The position numbers and the translations under genes were made by a program. A stretch of 64,000 bases of DNA from Giesbergeria anulus. GTDB taxonomy: Bacteria > Pseudomonadota > Gammaproteobacteria > Burkholderiales > Burkholderiaceae_C. How positions within the stretch are numbered: the stretch's first letter is position 1; each line of letters starts with the position of its first letter. This document shows positions 45,647-56,221 of the stretch, in pieces. Where the stretch lies: NCBI RefSeq assembly GCF_900111115.1, contig NZ_FOGD01000011.1:1-64000 (forward strand), given 5' to 3'. The notes under the pieces are model-generated. The model made no database searches, was not told the origin of the DNA, and was given only the letters and a program-made list of their open reading frames with translations.

Positions 45647-46552
45647 TCAGGCGGCTTTTTTCTGGATTTGTGCAACCCACTCGCGCGGGGCCATCGGAAA
45701 GCCCAAGCGTTCGCGGCTTTCGTAGTAGCTTTGTGCCACGGCCCGCGCCAAGTTGCGGATGCGGCCAATGTAGGCGGCGCGCTCGGTCACGCTGATAGCG
45801 CCGCGTGCATCCAGCAGGTTAAAGCTGTGCCCGGCCTTGAGCACTTGCTCATAGGCGGGCAGGGCCAATTGCTGCTCCATCAGGTATTTGGCCTGCTTTT
45901 CATGGGCATTGAAGGCGGTAAACAGAAAATCGGCGTCGGAGTGCTCAAAGTTGTAGGTGGATTGCTCCACTTCGTTTTGGTGGTACACATCGCCGTACTT
46001 GAGCGTGTCTGTCCATTGCAGGTTGTAGACGTTGTCCACGCCTTGCAGGTACATGGCCAAGCGCTCTAGGCCGTAGGTGATCTCGCCGGTAGCGGGCTTG
46101 CAGTCAATGCCGCCCACTTGTTGAAAGTAGGTGAACTGCGTCACTTCCATGCCGTTGAGCCAGACCTCCCAGCCCAAGCCCCAAGCGCCGAGGGTGGGGT
46201 TTTCCCAATCGTCTTCGACAAAACGGATGTCGTTCTTTTTCAGGTCAAAGCCCAGCGCCTCTAGGCTGCCCAAGTACAGCTCTAGGATGTTGGCTGGGGC
46301 TGGTTTGAGCACCACTTGGTATTGGTAGTAGTGTTGCAGGCGGTTGGGGTTGTTGCCATAGCGGCCATCTTTGGGGCGGCGGCTGGGCTGCACATAGGCT
46401 GCTTTCCAAGGTTCGGGGCCAATGGCGCGCAAAAAGGTGGCAGTGTGCGAGGTGCCAGCGCCCACTTCCATGTCGTAGGGTTGCAGGAGTGCGCAGCCCT
46501 GGGCATCCCAGTAGGACTGCAACTTCAAGATGATTTGCTGGAAGGTCAACAT
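45647..46552 (-). CDS. glyQ: Glycyl-tRNA synthetase alpha subunit
   Basis: A 301-residue catalytic subunit that activates glycine with ATP. Starts [20 protein letters not shown]; class II motif regions [22 protein letters not shown] and [21 protein letters not shown] are present. ATG 46552 is the family start. Upstream (46553-46690) there is no gene; it holds the glyQ promoter region and the asparaginase terminator. Confidence 0.97.
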   Translation of the reverse strand: MLTFQQIILKLQSYWDAQGCALLQPYDMEVGAGTSHTATFLRAIGPEPWKAAYVQPSRRPKDGRYGNNPNRLQHYYQYQVVLKPAPANILELYLGSLEALGFDLKKNDIRFVEDDWENPTLGAWGLGWEVWLNGMEVTQFTYFQQVGGIDCKPATGEITYGLERLAMYLQGVDNVYNLQWTDTLKYGDVYHQNEVEQSTYNFEHSDADFLFTAFNAHEKQAKYLMEQQLALPAYEQVLKAGHSFNLLDARGAISVTERAAYIGRIRNLARAVAQSYYESRERLGFPMAPREWVAQIQKKAA

Positions 46553-46690
46553 GGCTTTGAGAGGCTCGCTGGCAGGGCCAGGGCCGGGCAATAAGAAAGG
46601 ATAAAAAGGCGCGCGAGGAGGATGCCACCGCGTGTGCAGCCCATGATTTTAGGGGGCCAGTGGCACAGGTGCCGATTGCACCGCTCCAAA

Positions 46691-46724
46691 CAACAAAGGC
46701 CAGCACCCTTTGGGGGCACTGGCC
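46691..46724 (-). terminator. Terminator of the asparaginase gene
   Basis: GGCCAGCACCC at 46698-46708 pairs with GGGCACTGGCC at 46714-46724 (11 bp, two GU pairs on the RNA). On the minus strand TTTGTTGTTTG follows. Confidence 0.85.
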
Positions 46725-46765
46725 TGGTCAAATGGCGCATTCAGGGCGCGCAGCCCCTTAGAAGA

Positions 46766-47929
<1,164 letters not shown>

Positions 47930-48011
47930 TTAGCACCTACATAGATCAAAATCTGGTTGAATTTTGATGAAACTATCGTTTACCCCAAGCCACTGGGGTT
48001 GAGCGTGTTGC

Positions 48012-48053
48012 CAAAAAACAAAAAGCCTGCCTGCGCACTGGTACGCAGGCAGG
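48012..48053 (-). terminator. Terminator of the fabA-fabB operon
   Basis: A perfect 10-bp stem, CCTGCCTGCG (48026-48035) with CGCAGGCAGG (48044-48053), is followed on the minus strand by CTTTTTGTTTTTTGG. It starts 33 nt after the fabB stop. Confidence 0.92.
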
Positions 48054-48086
48054 TTATCGCAGTAGAGGCCGCACAATCTCAGCGGT

Positions 48087-49307
48087 TTATGGCTCCCAGC
48101 GGCGCAGCACCAAGCTGGCATTGGTGCCACCAAAGCCAAAGCTATTGGACAAGGCGGTGCGGATCGGGGCGTCGCGCGTCACTGTTACCAGCGGCATGCC
48201 TTCGGCGGCAGGCTCTAGGGTCTCGACGTTGGCCGAACCGGCAATAAAGCCGTCTTGCAACATCAGCAGGCAATAAATGGCTTCTTGCACCCCCGTGGCG
48301 CCCAGCGAGTGCCCGGTGAGCGACTTGGTGGACGAGAACGGCGGAATGGCATCGCCAAACACGGCGCGGATGGCCCGCAGTTCGGGCACGTCGCCCACTG
48401 GCGTGGAGGTGCCGTGGGTGTTGATGTAGTCGATGGGCACGTCCAAACCCTCAATGGCTTGGCGCATACAGGCAATCGCGCCCTCGCCGGAGGGGGCCAC
48501 CATGTCTTCGCCATCAGAGGTGGCACCAAAGCCGACCACTTCGCCCAAAATAGTGGCACCACGGGCCAAGGCGTGCTCTAGGCTTTCGAGCACCACGGCA
48601 CCGCCGCCACCGGCAATGACAAAACCATCGCGATTTGCATCGTAGGCGCGCGAGGCTTTTTCGGGGGTCTCGTTGTACTTGCTCGACATCGCACCCATGC
48701 CGTCAAACAGCAGCGCCATGCCCCAGCTCAGTTCTTCGCCGCCACCGGCAAACATCACATCTTGCATACCCCACGCAATTTGCTGCGCAGCCGCACCAAT
48801 GCAGTGTGCCGAGGTGCTGCACGCCGAGGTGATGGAGTAGTTGATGCCCTTGATGGCAAAGTTGGTGGACAGGCAAGCCGACACCGTAGAGCTCATGCAG
48901 CGCGTGACTTGGTACGGCCCGACGCGGCGGATGCCCTTGCTGCGCAAGATGTCAGCTGCTTCGATCTGGTTGGCGGGGGAGCCGCCGCCCGAACCCATAA
49001 TCAAGCCGGTGCGTGGGTGCGAGACCTGCTCAGGCGTCAGGCCCGCTTGGGCAATGGCCTCTTGCAAAGAGATGTGCGCGTACGCTGCGGCATCGCCCAT
49101 AAAACGCAATTGCTTGCGGTCAATGCGCTCTTCGAGGTTGATTTGTGGAATGCCTGCCACTTGGCTGCGCAGCCCCAGCTCGGTAAAGGCAGGCATGGCG
49201 CGGATGCCTGAGCGGCTTTCGCGCAGGGATTGCACCACCGTGGCCCGGTCGTTGCCAATGCACGAGACAATGCCTGTGCCCGTAATCACTACCCGTTTTT
49301 TGCTCAT
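48087..49307 (-). CDS. fabB: Beta-ketoacyl-ACP synthase I
   Basis: A 406-residue condensing enzyme needed to elongate fatty acids in the unsaturated pathway. The Cys-His-His triad is visible in [23 protein letters not shown] and [11 protein letters not shown]. Assigned FabB rather than FabF because it is coupled to fabA (ATGA overlap at 49304-49307) and keeps FabB-like blocks. The organism therefore uses the FabA/FabB route for unsaturated fatty acids. Confidence 0.92.
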   Translation of the reverse strand: MSKKRVVITGTGIVSCIGNDRATVVQSLRESRSGIRAMPAFTELGLRSQVAGIPQINLEERIDRKQLRFMGDAAAYAHISLQEAIAQAGLTPEQVSHPRTGLIMGSGGGSPANQIEAADILRSKGIRRVGPYQVTRCMSSTVSACLSTNFAIKGINYSITSACSTSAHCIGAAAQQIAWGMQDVMFAGGGEELSWGMALLFDGMGAMSSKYNETPEKASRAYDANRDGFVIAGGGGAVVLESLEHALARGATILGEVVGFGATSDGEDMVAPSGEGAIACMRQAIEGLDVPIDYINTHGTSTPVGDVPELRAIRAVFGDAIPPFSSTKSLTGHSLGATGVQEAIYCLLMLQDGFIAGSANVETLEPAAEGMPLVTVTRDAPIRTALSNSFGFGGTNASLVLRRWEP

Positions 49308-49828
49308 GCTGCCAACTCCTTGCCATCGCCCTCACGCATGAACAAGCCTACACGCAGGTCGTTAGCGACATAAATTTCTTTGCCATCGGCCAACAGGCGG
49401 GCATCGCCAATGGCCATGTTGAGTTTGCGCTTAATCACGCGCTTGATGTCAATTTCGTAGGTGACGCGTTTGACGTCTGGCCCGACTTCACCGGTAAATT
49501 TGACTTCACCCGCGCCCAAAGCGCGGCCTCGGCCCGGCAGTTGCAGCCAAGTGAGGTAAAAGCCAATCAGTTGCCACATCGCGTCTAGCCCCAAGCAGCC
49601 GGGCATGACCGGGTCGCCCTGAAAGTGGCAAGCAAAGAACCACAGGTCGGGTTTGACGTCTAGCTCGGCCACGATGCGGCCCAAGCCGTGGGCTCCGCCA
49701 TCGGCATCGATATGGGTGATGCGGTCAAACATCAGCATGGGCGGCAGCGGTAGGCGGCCACTGTCGGGGCCGAACAGCCGTCCTTCGCCCGAGGCAATCA
49801 GTTGTTCATAGGAAAAGGAATCTGCCAT
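49304..49828 (-). CDS. fabA: 3-hydroxydecanoyl-ACP dehydratase/isomerase
   Basis: A 174-residue enzyme that introduces the cis double bond of unsaturated fatty acids. The active-site histidine is in [22 protein letters not shown], which also holds the aspartate. ATG 49828 is chosen; a TTG two codons upstream is possible. It is upstream of and overlapping with fabB. Confidence 0.95.
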   Translation of the reverse strand: MADSFSYEQLIASGEGRLFGPDSGRLPLPPMLMFDRITHIDADGGAHGLGRIVAELDVKPDLWFFACHFQGDPVMPGCLGLDAMWQLIGFYLTWLQLPGRGRALGAGEVKFTGEVGPDVKRVTYEIDIKRVIKRKLNMAIGDARLLADGKEIYVANDLRVGLFMREGDGKELAA

Positions 49829-49905
49829 GTTCAATCGTGCTCCACAACAGCGGCGCTGCCGCTTCGGTTTTTTGTAGTCCGCCTGCGGGCGGTGTCAACC
49901 CTCGA

Positions 49906-51507
49906 TTATCCCGCTACTACGGGCCTTGCGGCAGACCGTTGTGCGTGCCATGTCAGCAATAGCACCAGAGCGGCTAGCAACCACATGGGCCACAGCCCCC
50001 AACGCGCCACCCAAAAGGCATAGGGCGTGGGTGGGCCATCGTGCCCTCGCACCTGTGCAATCAGTACGGCGCGGGTGTGGCGTGGTAGCTGGTGCGTGAC
50101 CACGCCCCGGTGGTCAATCACAGCGGTAGCGCCGGTGTTGGTGGCCCGCACCATCGGGCGTTCAAACTCTAGCGCGCGCATCCGGCTGATGTGCAAGTGC
50201 TGGTCAATCGCCAAACTGTCACCAAACCAAGCAATGTTGCTGAAGTTGACAAAAATAGTAGGCGCTTGCGCCGGATCAATAAAGCGGGCGGCCAGTTCTT
50301 CGCCAAACAAATCTTCGTAGCAGATGTTGGGGGCGATGCGTTGCCCGCGCCAGTGCATGGGCGGTTGGGCCAAGGCCCCCCGGTTAAAGTCGCCCAGCGG
50401 GATGTTCATCATCTCCGTAAACCACTTGAACAGTGGTGGGATGAATTCGCCAAAAGGCACCAGATGGTGTTTGTCGTAGCGGTATTGGGCCTCTGGGCCG
50501 GGCAGCCAGCCCAGCACCGAGTTGGTATAGCCTTGGCGCATATCGCCTAGCGGGATACCCAGCAAGGCTGCTTGCGGCCCGGTGCGGTAGTGTTGCTCTA
50601 AGCCTTCTAAGTAGCCGGGCAGCAGTTGCTGTGGCAGCAAGGGGATGGCGGTTTCTGGGGCAATGACCAAATCTGCCTGGGCGCGCTTGAGCTCTTGGGC
50701 ATACCAGCGCAGCGCCAGTGGCACGCCACTGCCGGGCTGAAACTTCTCATCTTGGGGAATATTGCCTTGCAACAGGGCTAAGGTGAGTGGCTGGGTGGGC
50801 GGCTGTAGGGGAGGAGCGCACTGCTCCAAGGCGCAGTGGCGTTGCCAACCCAGCAGCGCCAAGCCACCCAGCAGGGCCACGCCCAGCAGCCCCGTGCGCA
50901 GGCGGCGCAGATCACCCCGCTGGGCTTGCACCGCCAGCATGGCTAACGTAGCTGCTACAAAACCAATGCCATACACGCCCACCGTGCGCGCCAACACGGC
51001 CAGTGGGCCATCGACATGGGCATAGCCGCTGGCCCCCCAAGGAAAGCCCGTCCACCACGTGCCACGGGCCAACTCGGCCAGCAGCCAAGCCGCGCCAAAA
51101 CTAACGGCCACTAGCCCCCGGCTATTGCGTGGTGCCAGCCAAGCAAACAGCGCCAGCGCTGCCGCGTAATAGCTGGCTAAAAAACCGGCCAGTGCCAGCA
51201 CTGCCAGCACCGCCAGTGGTGCATCCAGCCCGCCATAGGTGTGCATGGAAATAAATAGCCACCAGAACGTGCCCACCAACCAAGCGCTGGCAAATACACC
51301 GCCATACCAAGCTGCCAGCCGCCACGGCACAGGCGGGCGCACCAACCACGCCAGCACGGCTATAGACACCCATTGCAGCCCCCATAGGGGCTGGCCGCTG
51401 CTCGGCCACGCTAGCGAGGCCGCTTGTGCAAAACCTGCCAGTACAGCCAGTACACCGCCGCGCCACGGGCCTTGCAGCGCCGTGGGTATTGTCACTGGCG
51501 CTGTCAC
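49906..51507 (-). CDS. lnt: Apolipoprotein N-acyltransferase
   Basis: A 533-residue inner-membrane enzyme adding the third acyl chain to lipoproteins. About six or seven membrane segments precede the nitrilase-like periplasmic domain. The catalytic Glu-Lys-Cys residues are in VIAPETAIPLLP, YDKHHLVPFGE and NICYEDLFGEE. A GTG at 51507 overlapping the corC stop (GTGA) is the likely start; the open frame further upstream is within corC. The C-terminal TM segment is near the end. Confidence 0.93.
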   Translation of the reverse strand: MTAPVTIPTALQGPWRGGVLAVLAGFAQAASLAWPSSGQPLWGLQWVSIAVLAWLVRPPVPWRLAAWYGGVFASAWLVGTFWWLFISMHTYGGLDAPLAVLAVLALAGFLASYYAAALALFAWLAPRNSRGLVAVSFGAAWLLAELARGTWWTGFPWGASGYAHVDGPLAVLARTVGVYGIGFVAATLAMLAVQAQRGDLRRLRTGLLGVALLGGLALLGWQRHCALEQCAPPLQPPTQPLTLALLQGNIPQDEKFQPGSGVPLALRWYAQELKRAQADLVIAPETAIPLLPQQLLPGYLEGLEQHYRTGPQAALLGIPLGDMRQGYTNSVLGWLPGPEAQYRYDKHHLVPFGEFIPPLFKWFTEMMNIPLGDFNRGALAQPPMHWRGQRIAPNICYEDLFGEELAARFIDPAQAPTIFVNFSNIAWFGDSLAIDQHLHISRMRALEFERPMVRATNTGATAVIDHRGVVTHQLPRHTRAVLIAQVRGHDGPPTPYAFWVARWGLWPMWLLAALVLLLTWHAQRSAARPVVAG

Positions 51508-52379
51508 CGGGGTGTGGGAGAGGTGTTTGCCAGGGCTACCTTGAGCCAACGCACGGCCCCGCCCCGGGTGTGCAGCACAGAAAATTGCAGGCCGCACAGC
51601 TGTATCTGCTCGCCGCGCCGGGGGGCATGGCCCATTTCGTGGGCGATCAGGCCGCTGATGGTCTCGAAGGACAAATGTGCATCGCTGCTGCACAGTGGCA
51701 GCCCCAAGGCTTGGGCTAGCCTGTCTACCGGGGTATCGCCACTGACGCGGTAGGTTTTGTCGGGCAAGCCCAAAATATCGCCTTGGTCTTCAGGCAGGTC
51801 AAACTCGTCTTCGATCTCACCGACGATCTGTTCTAGCACGTCTTCAATGGTGAGCAATCCGGCCACACGGCCAAACTCGTCAATCACGATGGCCATGTGG
51901 TTGCGGTTGCCCCGAAACTCGCGCAGCAGATCATTGAGGCCCTTGGTTTCGGGCACAAACATGGCTGGGCGCAGCAAGTCGCGCATTTGCAGCTGTGGGT
52001 TGTGTTGCAGCTTGAGCAAATCTTTGGCGATCAGCACGCCCACAATGTTCTCTCGTTCGCCTTGGTACACCGGAAAGCGCGAATGCCCTACCCCAATGAT
52101 GGTGGGCAGCAGGGCATCGAGTGTGGCATCTACCGGGAGCATGTCCATGCGTGGTGCGGGCACCATCACGTCGCCTGCTCGCACATCGGTTAGACCAATG
52201 ACGCGCTCTAGCATCAGGCGCACTTCGGCGTCAATCAGGGCATTGCTTTCGGCCTCGGTGAGCACTTCCAGCAGCTCGGCCCTAGAGTCTGGCCCAGGGT
52301 GAATGAACTCGACCAGCTTTTGCAGGAAGGTGCGTTTATCTTCCCTGTCGGGCCAACGCGCAGAGTGTGGATCGGACAC
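51504..52379 (-). CDS. corC: CorC/HlyC-type CBS-domain protein
   Basis: A 291-residue cytoplasmic protein. It has two CBS domains (RAGDVMVPAPRMDMLPVDA and LLREFRGNRNHMAIVIDEFGRVAGLLTIEDVLEQIVGEIEDE) and a C-terminal CorC_HlyC domain (YRVSGDTPVDRLAQALG, TISGLIAHEMGHAPRRG). It lacks the membrane DUF21 domain, like E. coli CorC (YbeX). The corC-lnt pair is a common conserved arrangement. Start is GTG 52379. Confidence 0.93.
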   Translation of the reverse strand: MSDPHSARWPDREDKRTFLQKLVEFIHPGPDSRAELLEVLTEAESNALIDAEVRLMLERVIGLTDVRAGDVMVPAPRMDMLPVDATLDALLPTIIGVGHSRFPVYQGERENIVGVLIAKDLLKLQHNPQLQMRDLLRPAMFVPETKGLNDLLREFRGNRNHMAIVIDEFGRVAGLLTIEDVLEQIVGEIEDEFDLPEDQGDILGLPDKTYRVSGDTPVDRLAQALGLPLCSSDAHLSFETISGLIAHEMGHAPRRGEQIQLCGLQFSVLHTRGGAVRWLKVALANTSPTPR

Positions 52380-52470
52380 AGCCTTGGATGCAGGACGTGC
52401 AGTAGTAGTGAAAAGGATGGGTAGGATACCGGATGGCTGCTGTTTCGGGTATCTTTTGCTGCACGCCCGT

Positions 52471-53196
52471 TTATTCTGGCGATTGGTGGCGCGCTGCTTG
52501 CACCCCAGCCAAAAAGCGCCAAAACCGCTGCGCTTGTTGTTTGAGTCGGTAGTCCAGCTCGGCCCATTGCTGCTCTACTAGCTCGGTCATGCGCGAGTCT
52601 AGGGTGGCGGGGGGCAGAGTGAGGTAGGCTTCGGACTCGCAGCCGTCTTGTGTAATCACGGCCCCAGCATGGCGCACGATGTTGAGCATCGCACGGTTTT
52701 GCGTTAGTGCATGGATAAAAATCATGCGTACACCAGCGTTGCGGGCATGGATAGTGGCCCGTTCAAACAAGCGCGTGCCCAAGCCTTGCCCGCGCCCCTT
52801 GGGGAGCACCGAGACACCAAACTCAGCGCATTGCTCGTGCCCAGGGTTTTGTGCCAGCGCCAGATGGGCCATCGCAATCAGCTCTAGACGTCGGTTATAG
52901 ACGCCAAAAATCTCATCCTGCTCAAAATTGAGTTGATTTACATAGCGGTGGATATGTTCGTCACCGGCGTAGTAGCCAAAACGCAGATAGCGGTCTGCTG
53001 GCTCTAATGCCAGCAGGTGGGTCGCGATGCGTTCGCGGTAGGTGGGGCCTAGCGAACGTATGGGCACCACCAAGGTGGGTTGGGGCAAGGGGTGGGAGGG
53101 GGGAAGGGCATCGTCGGTTTCCCGGTTGCTCACGGGGCGCAGCAGATCTATGCCAGCGTTCCAGGATGCCTTGAGCCAGTCTTTGGTCGGGATCAT
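52471..53196 (-). CDS. GNAT family N-acetyltransferase
   Basis: A 241-residue protein with a central GNAT fold. It includes FGVYNRRLELIAMAHLAL, FGVSVLPKGRGQGLGTRLFERA (acetyl-CoA pyrophosphate loop) and ALTQNRAMLNIVRHAGA. The N- and C-terminal extensions are unassigned. The acceptor substrate is unknown. ATG 53196 is the likely start. A perfect 17-nt palindrome lies 44 nt upstream. Confidence 0.8.
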   Translation of the reverse strand: MIPTKDWLKASWNAGIDLLRPVSNRETDDALPPSHPLPQPTLVVPIRSLGPTYRERIATHLLALEPADRYLRFGYYAGDEHIHRYVNQLNFEQDEIFGVYNRRLELIAMAHLALAQNPGHEQCAEFGVSVLPKGRGQGLGTRLFERATIHARNAGVRMIFIHALTQNRAMLNIVRHAGAVITQDGCESEAYLTLPPATLDSRMTELVEQQWAELDYRLKQQAQRFWRFLAGVQAARHQSPE

Positions 53197-53239
53197 GCCT
53201 GTGACTTTAGGGGTTTTGCCACAACTCTTCAAGCATTTT

Positions 53240-53256
53240 TTGTTGCAGTGCAACAA
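53240..53256. promoter_or_regulatory. Perfect 17-nt palindrome upstream of the GNAT gene
   Basis: TTGTTGCAGTGCAACAA is symmetric around its central G, flanked by AT-rich sequence. It lies between the GNAT gene (minus strand) and the tRNA-Arg gene. TTGCA/TGCAA-type palindromes are typical repressor sites. It resembles sites I remember for the polyhydroxyalkanoate regulator PhaR, but that identity is unproven. Confidence 0.5.
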
Positions 53257-53309
53257 TTTTATCTATCTGAGCCAAGCACGGCGCTAAAGCCTTAGAATCT
53301 TGCCTGCTT

Positions 53310-53386
53310 GCGGCGTTAACTCAGCTGGATAGAGTACCCGGCTTCTACCCGGGCTGTCGGGGGTTCGAGTCCCTCACGCCGCGCCA
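53310..53386 (+). tRNA. tRNA-Arg (anticodon TCT)
   Basis: A 77-nt cloverleaf. The acceptor stem is GCGGCGT/ACGCCGC, and GTTCGAGTCCC forms the T arm. The anticodon stem CCCGG/CCGGG encloses the loop CTTCTAC with anticodon TCT. CCA is encoded. A TAGAAT -10 box lies at 53293-53298. Confidence 0.96.
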
Positions 53387-53418
53387 AATCACCATCTCAC
53401 AGCATTTCACGCCATATC

Positions 53419-53454
53419 AAAAGCCCCACCCTTCAGAGAGAGCGGGGCTTTTTT
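53419..53454 (+). terminator. Terminator after tRNA-Arg
   Basis: AAGCCCC (53421-53427) pairs with GGGGCTT (53444-53450), followed by TTTT. It begins 33 nt after the tRNA. Confidence 0.85.
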
Positions 53455-53490
53455 GTTGTCTCACGTCACTTTATAGGGCACCATGACAGA

Positions 53491-53553
53491 CCAACAAATT
53501 GTTGGTTGTTTTGTTGGTTCCTCAGACCCGTGGCACCAACAGGAACCAACAAA
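53491..53553. repeat. Clustered CCAACAA repeats beside tRNA-Arg
   Basis: CCAACAA or its complement appears repeatedly: a 15-bp palindrome CCAACAAATTGTTGG (53491-53505), then TTTGTTGGTTCC (53510-53521) and its exact inverse GGAACCAACAAA (53542-53553). These sit between the tRNA terminator and an integrase-like fragment. Such iterated sites suit the arm-type binding sites of a tyrosine integrase; that role is inference. Confidence 0.6.
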
Positions 53554-53574
53554 CACTCATGGGGATGGCGTACC

Positions 53575-53715
53575 GTGGCACTGACTGACAGTTTCATCAA
53601 GAATACTAAGCCCGGCGGTAAGCCTGCTGGGGACAAGCACAGCGATGGCGGGGGGATGTTCCTGCGTGTCAAGGCATCGGGCAAATACTGGCGCTACGCT
53701 ATCTACGGTAAGCGC
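53575..53715 (+). pseudogene. Integrase N-terminal fragment (P4-type, remnant)
   Basis: GTG 53575 opens ALTDSFIKNTKPGGKP, then GDKHSDGGGMFLRVKASGKYWRYA: the N-terminal arm-binding domain of P4-like tyrosine integrases (about 45 residues). After GKR the match stops. The frame continues with unrelated AT-rich sequence and a hairpin (CTATGC…GCATAG, 53726-53756) to a stop at 53881-53883. No catalytic domain remains. Integrases of this family sit next to tRNA genes, as here. Confidence 0.72.
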
Positions 53716-53872
53716 ATTCTCCCCACTATGCTCACGGGAAAAAATCCCGCGCATAGCACCACTACAAAAACCTTAGTTACCAAAGCGCCCGTAATCAGGA
53801 AGCACTTTTCTTTTTTACGGTACTTTTGTAATTTTTATGCGGTTTTCATTGGGGAGCGTGAACCCCTTGTGC

Positions 53873-54967
53873 TCAAACGTTGAACAAGAAGTTCAGTACG
53901 TCGCCATCTTTAACGACGTATTCTTTGCCTTCAGCGCGCATCTTGCCCGCATCCTTGGCACCTTGCTCACCCTTGTACTGGATAAAGTCATCAAAGGCGA
54001 TGGTTTGGGCGCGGATAAAACCGCGCTCAAAGTCGCCGTGGATCACGCCAGCCGCTTGCGGGGCTGTATCACCGACGCGGATCGTCCAAGCGCGCACTTC
54101 CTTCACGCCTGCGGTAAAGTAAGTTTGCAGGCCCAGCAGCTTAAAGCCAGCGCGGATCAGGCGGTTGAGGCCCGGCTCGGTTTGGCCCATTTCAGCCAGG
54201 AACATATCGCGGTCTTCGTCGCTCATTTCGGCCATTTCGGCTTCCATTTTGGCGCAAATAGCCACTACGGGGGCATTTTGGCTGGCAGCGTACTCTTGCA
54301 GACGTTCCAAGTAGGGGTTGTTCTCAAAGCCGTCTTCGGCCACGTTGCCGACAAACATGGCCGGCTTGGCGGTAATCAAGCAGAAGGACTTGAGCAGGGG
54401 CTGGTCTTCTTTACTCACCTCGACTGAGCGCGCGGGCTTGCCCTGATCGAGTGCCGCTTGGATGCGCGTGAGCAAGGCCACCAACTTGGCAGCATCTTTG
54501 TCGTTGCCCGATTTGGCTGCCTTGCTGTAGCGGTTGAGGGCTTTTTCTACCGTGCTCAGGTCGGCCAAACACAGCTCGGTTTGGATGACTTCAATGTCGG
54601 CAATCGGATCGACGCGGTTAGCCACGTGAATCACGTTGTCATCATCAAAGCAGCGCACGACATTGACGATGGCATCGGTCTCGCGGATGTGTGCCAAGAA
54701 TTGGTTGCCCAAACCTTCGCCCTTGGAGGCTCCGGCCACCAGCCCGGCAATGTCCACAAACTCGACAATCGCAGGCACGATGCGCTCAGGGTCGATGATT
54801 TTGGCTAGGTCTTGCAAACGGGGGTCGGGCACCTCGACCACGCCGGTATTGGGCTCAATGGTGCAGAAGGGGTAGTTCTCGGCGGCAATGCCGGCTTTGG
54901 TCAGCGCGTTAAAAAGGGTGGACTTGCCAACATTGGGCAAACCCACGATGCCGCATTTGAGGCTCAT
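53873..54967 (-). CDS. ychF: Ribosome-binding ATPase YchF
   Basis: A 364-residue OBG-family nucleotide hydrolase associated with translation. The P-loop is [17 protein letters not shown], switch [17 protein letters not shown], and the C-terminal TGS-like domain contains [21 protein letters not shown] and ends VLNFLFNV. Length is normal. It faces the integrase remnant. Confidence 0.97.
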   Translation of the reverse strand: MSLKCGIVGLPNVGKSTLFNALTKAGIAAENYPFCTIEPNTGVVEVPDPRLQDLAKIIDPERIVPAIVEFVDIAGLVAGASKGEGLGNQFLAHIRETDAIVNVVRCFDDDNVIHVANRVDPIADIEVIQTELCLADLSTVEKALNRYSKAAKSGNDKDAAKLVALLTRIQAALDQGKPARSVEVSKEDQPLLKSFCLITAKPAMFVGNVAEDGFENNPYLERLQEYAASQNAPVVAICAKMEAEMAEMSDEDRDMFLAEMGQTEPGLNRLIRAGFKLLGLQTYFTAGVKEVRAWTIRVGDTAPQAAGVIHGDFERGFIRAQTIAFDDFIQYKGEQGAKDAGKMRAEGKEYVVKDGDVLNFLFNV

Positions 54968-55054
54968 GGCAAGGCTTTCAGGTAATCAGGGGAAACAGAA
55001 GTGGCGATTTTAGAGTCCCGCCACAAAGGCGAGTGCGCCTCCTACAATCGCCCC

Positions 55055-56182
55055 ATGCCGCAAACCTTTGATGTCTGTATTCGTGGTGCCGGTGTGGTTG
55101 GTCACACTTTGGCGCTTTTATTGGCGCGCGAGAGGCTGCGCGTGGCGCTGGTCAGCAGTGCGCCGCCCTGTGGCCCTGACGTGCGGGCCTACGCGCTCAA
55201 CACGGCCTCGCGCCAGTTGCTCGAATCCTTGCGCACTTGGCCCGATGCTGTTCATGCCAGCCCGGTGCTGCGCATGCAGGTGCAGGGCGATCAGGGCGGC
55301 GAGGTGCTGTTTGACGCCGCCAGCCAAGGCGCCGAGGCCCTGACTTGGATTGTCGATGTACCGGCGCTAGAGACGCGCTTGGCCGAAGCCGTGCGCTACC
55401 AGCCCCAAGTGGAACGTGTCTCAGCCCCAGTGCCTGCGGCCCTCACCGTTATCTGCGAAGGCCGCGCCAGCCAAACCCGCACTGAATTGGGCGTCGATTT
55501 TGAAGTAACGCCGTACGCGCAACACGCCATTGCTACCAGGCTGGTGTGCGAACTGCCCCACGGCCAAACGGCGCGGCAATGGTTCCACCAAGGCAGCATC
55601 TTGGCCTTGTTGCCGTTGGATGGTGAAGGAGGCCACAAAGTGGCCGTGGTTTGGTCAGTACCGGCAGAACAGGTGGCCGAGCTGCTGGCGCTGGACGACG
55701 ACAGCTTTACCCAAGCCCTAGAGGCCGCCAGCTACGGTGAACTGGGTGCATTGCAATTGTGTGCAGCCCGTGCTGCGTGGCCGTTGCAACAAGCGCAGGC
55801 CAGCCGCTGGTGCGGCCCGGTGTTGCACCACGGCCAGCCCAGTACCGAGAGCTGGGTGCTGGCCGGTGATGCCGCGCACAACGTGCACCCGCTGGCAGGC
55901 CAAGGGCTGAACCTAGGGCTGGGCGATGTGCAGGCGCTGGCGCAGATTTTGAGTCAACGTGAAGAATGGCGCAGTGTGGCCGATTTGCGCCTGCTGCGCC
56001 GCTACGAGCGCGAACGCAAGGCCGCCATCTTGCCCGTGGGTTTGCTGATGGATGGCTTGCAGCAATTGTTCTCGCGCCCCGAACCGCCCTTGCAGGCCCT
56101 GCGTAACTGGGGCATGAACAGCTTTGAACGCAGCGGCCTGCTCAAAGACTGGATGGCGCGCCGTGCGATGGGTACGCGCTAA
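55055..56182 (+). CDS. FAD-dependent monooxygenase, UbiH/UbiF/Coq6 family
   Basis: A 375-residue flavoprotein, likely a ubiquinone-ring hydroxylase. The FAD-binding motif is VCIRGAGVVGHTLALLLARE, with the second site in VLAGDAAHNVHPLAGQGLNLGLGD. The middle segment matches Coq6-type enzymes less well. Which ring position it hydroxylates cannot be decided. ATG 55055 is chosen because the FAD motif starts 10 residues after it. dsbC follows 39 nt later. Confidence 0.85.
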   Translation: MPQTFDVCIRGAGVVGHTLALLLARERLRVALVSSAPPCGPDVRAYALNTASRQLLESLRTWPDAVHASPVLRMQVQGDQGGEVLFDAASQGAEALTWIVDVPALETRLAEAVRYQPQVERVSAPVPAALTVICEGRASQTRTELGVDFEVTPYAQHAIATRLVCELPHGQTARQWFHQGSILALLPLDGEGGHKVAVVWSVPAEQVAELLALDDDSFTQALEAASYGELGALQLCAARAAWPLQQAQASRWCGPVLHHGQPSTESWVLAGDAAHNVHPLAGQGLNLGLGDVQALAQILSQREEWRSVADLRLLRRYERERKAAILPVGLLMDGLQQLFSRPEPPLQALRNWGMNSFERSGLLKDWMARRAMGTR

Positions 56183-56221
56183 GACCCTGCTTTCCCCCGA
56201 TACCCTTTTTTAAATCTGAAT

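Noticed and set aside
47930-47990. An FNR/ANR-like site upstream of the asparaginase gene
   Set aside because: TTGA and ATCAA halves occur but not with the required spacing and symmetry.
49849-49863. AGCGGC/GCCGCT hairpin with a T-run on the plus strand, between fabA and lnt
   Set aside because: It would terminate plus-strand transcription, but no plus-strand gene exists here; on the minus strand it lacks a T-run.
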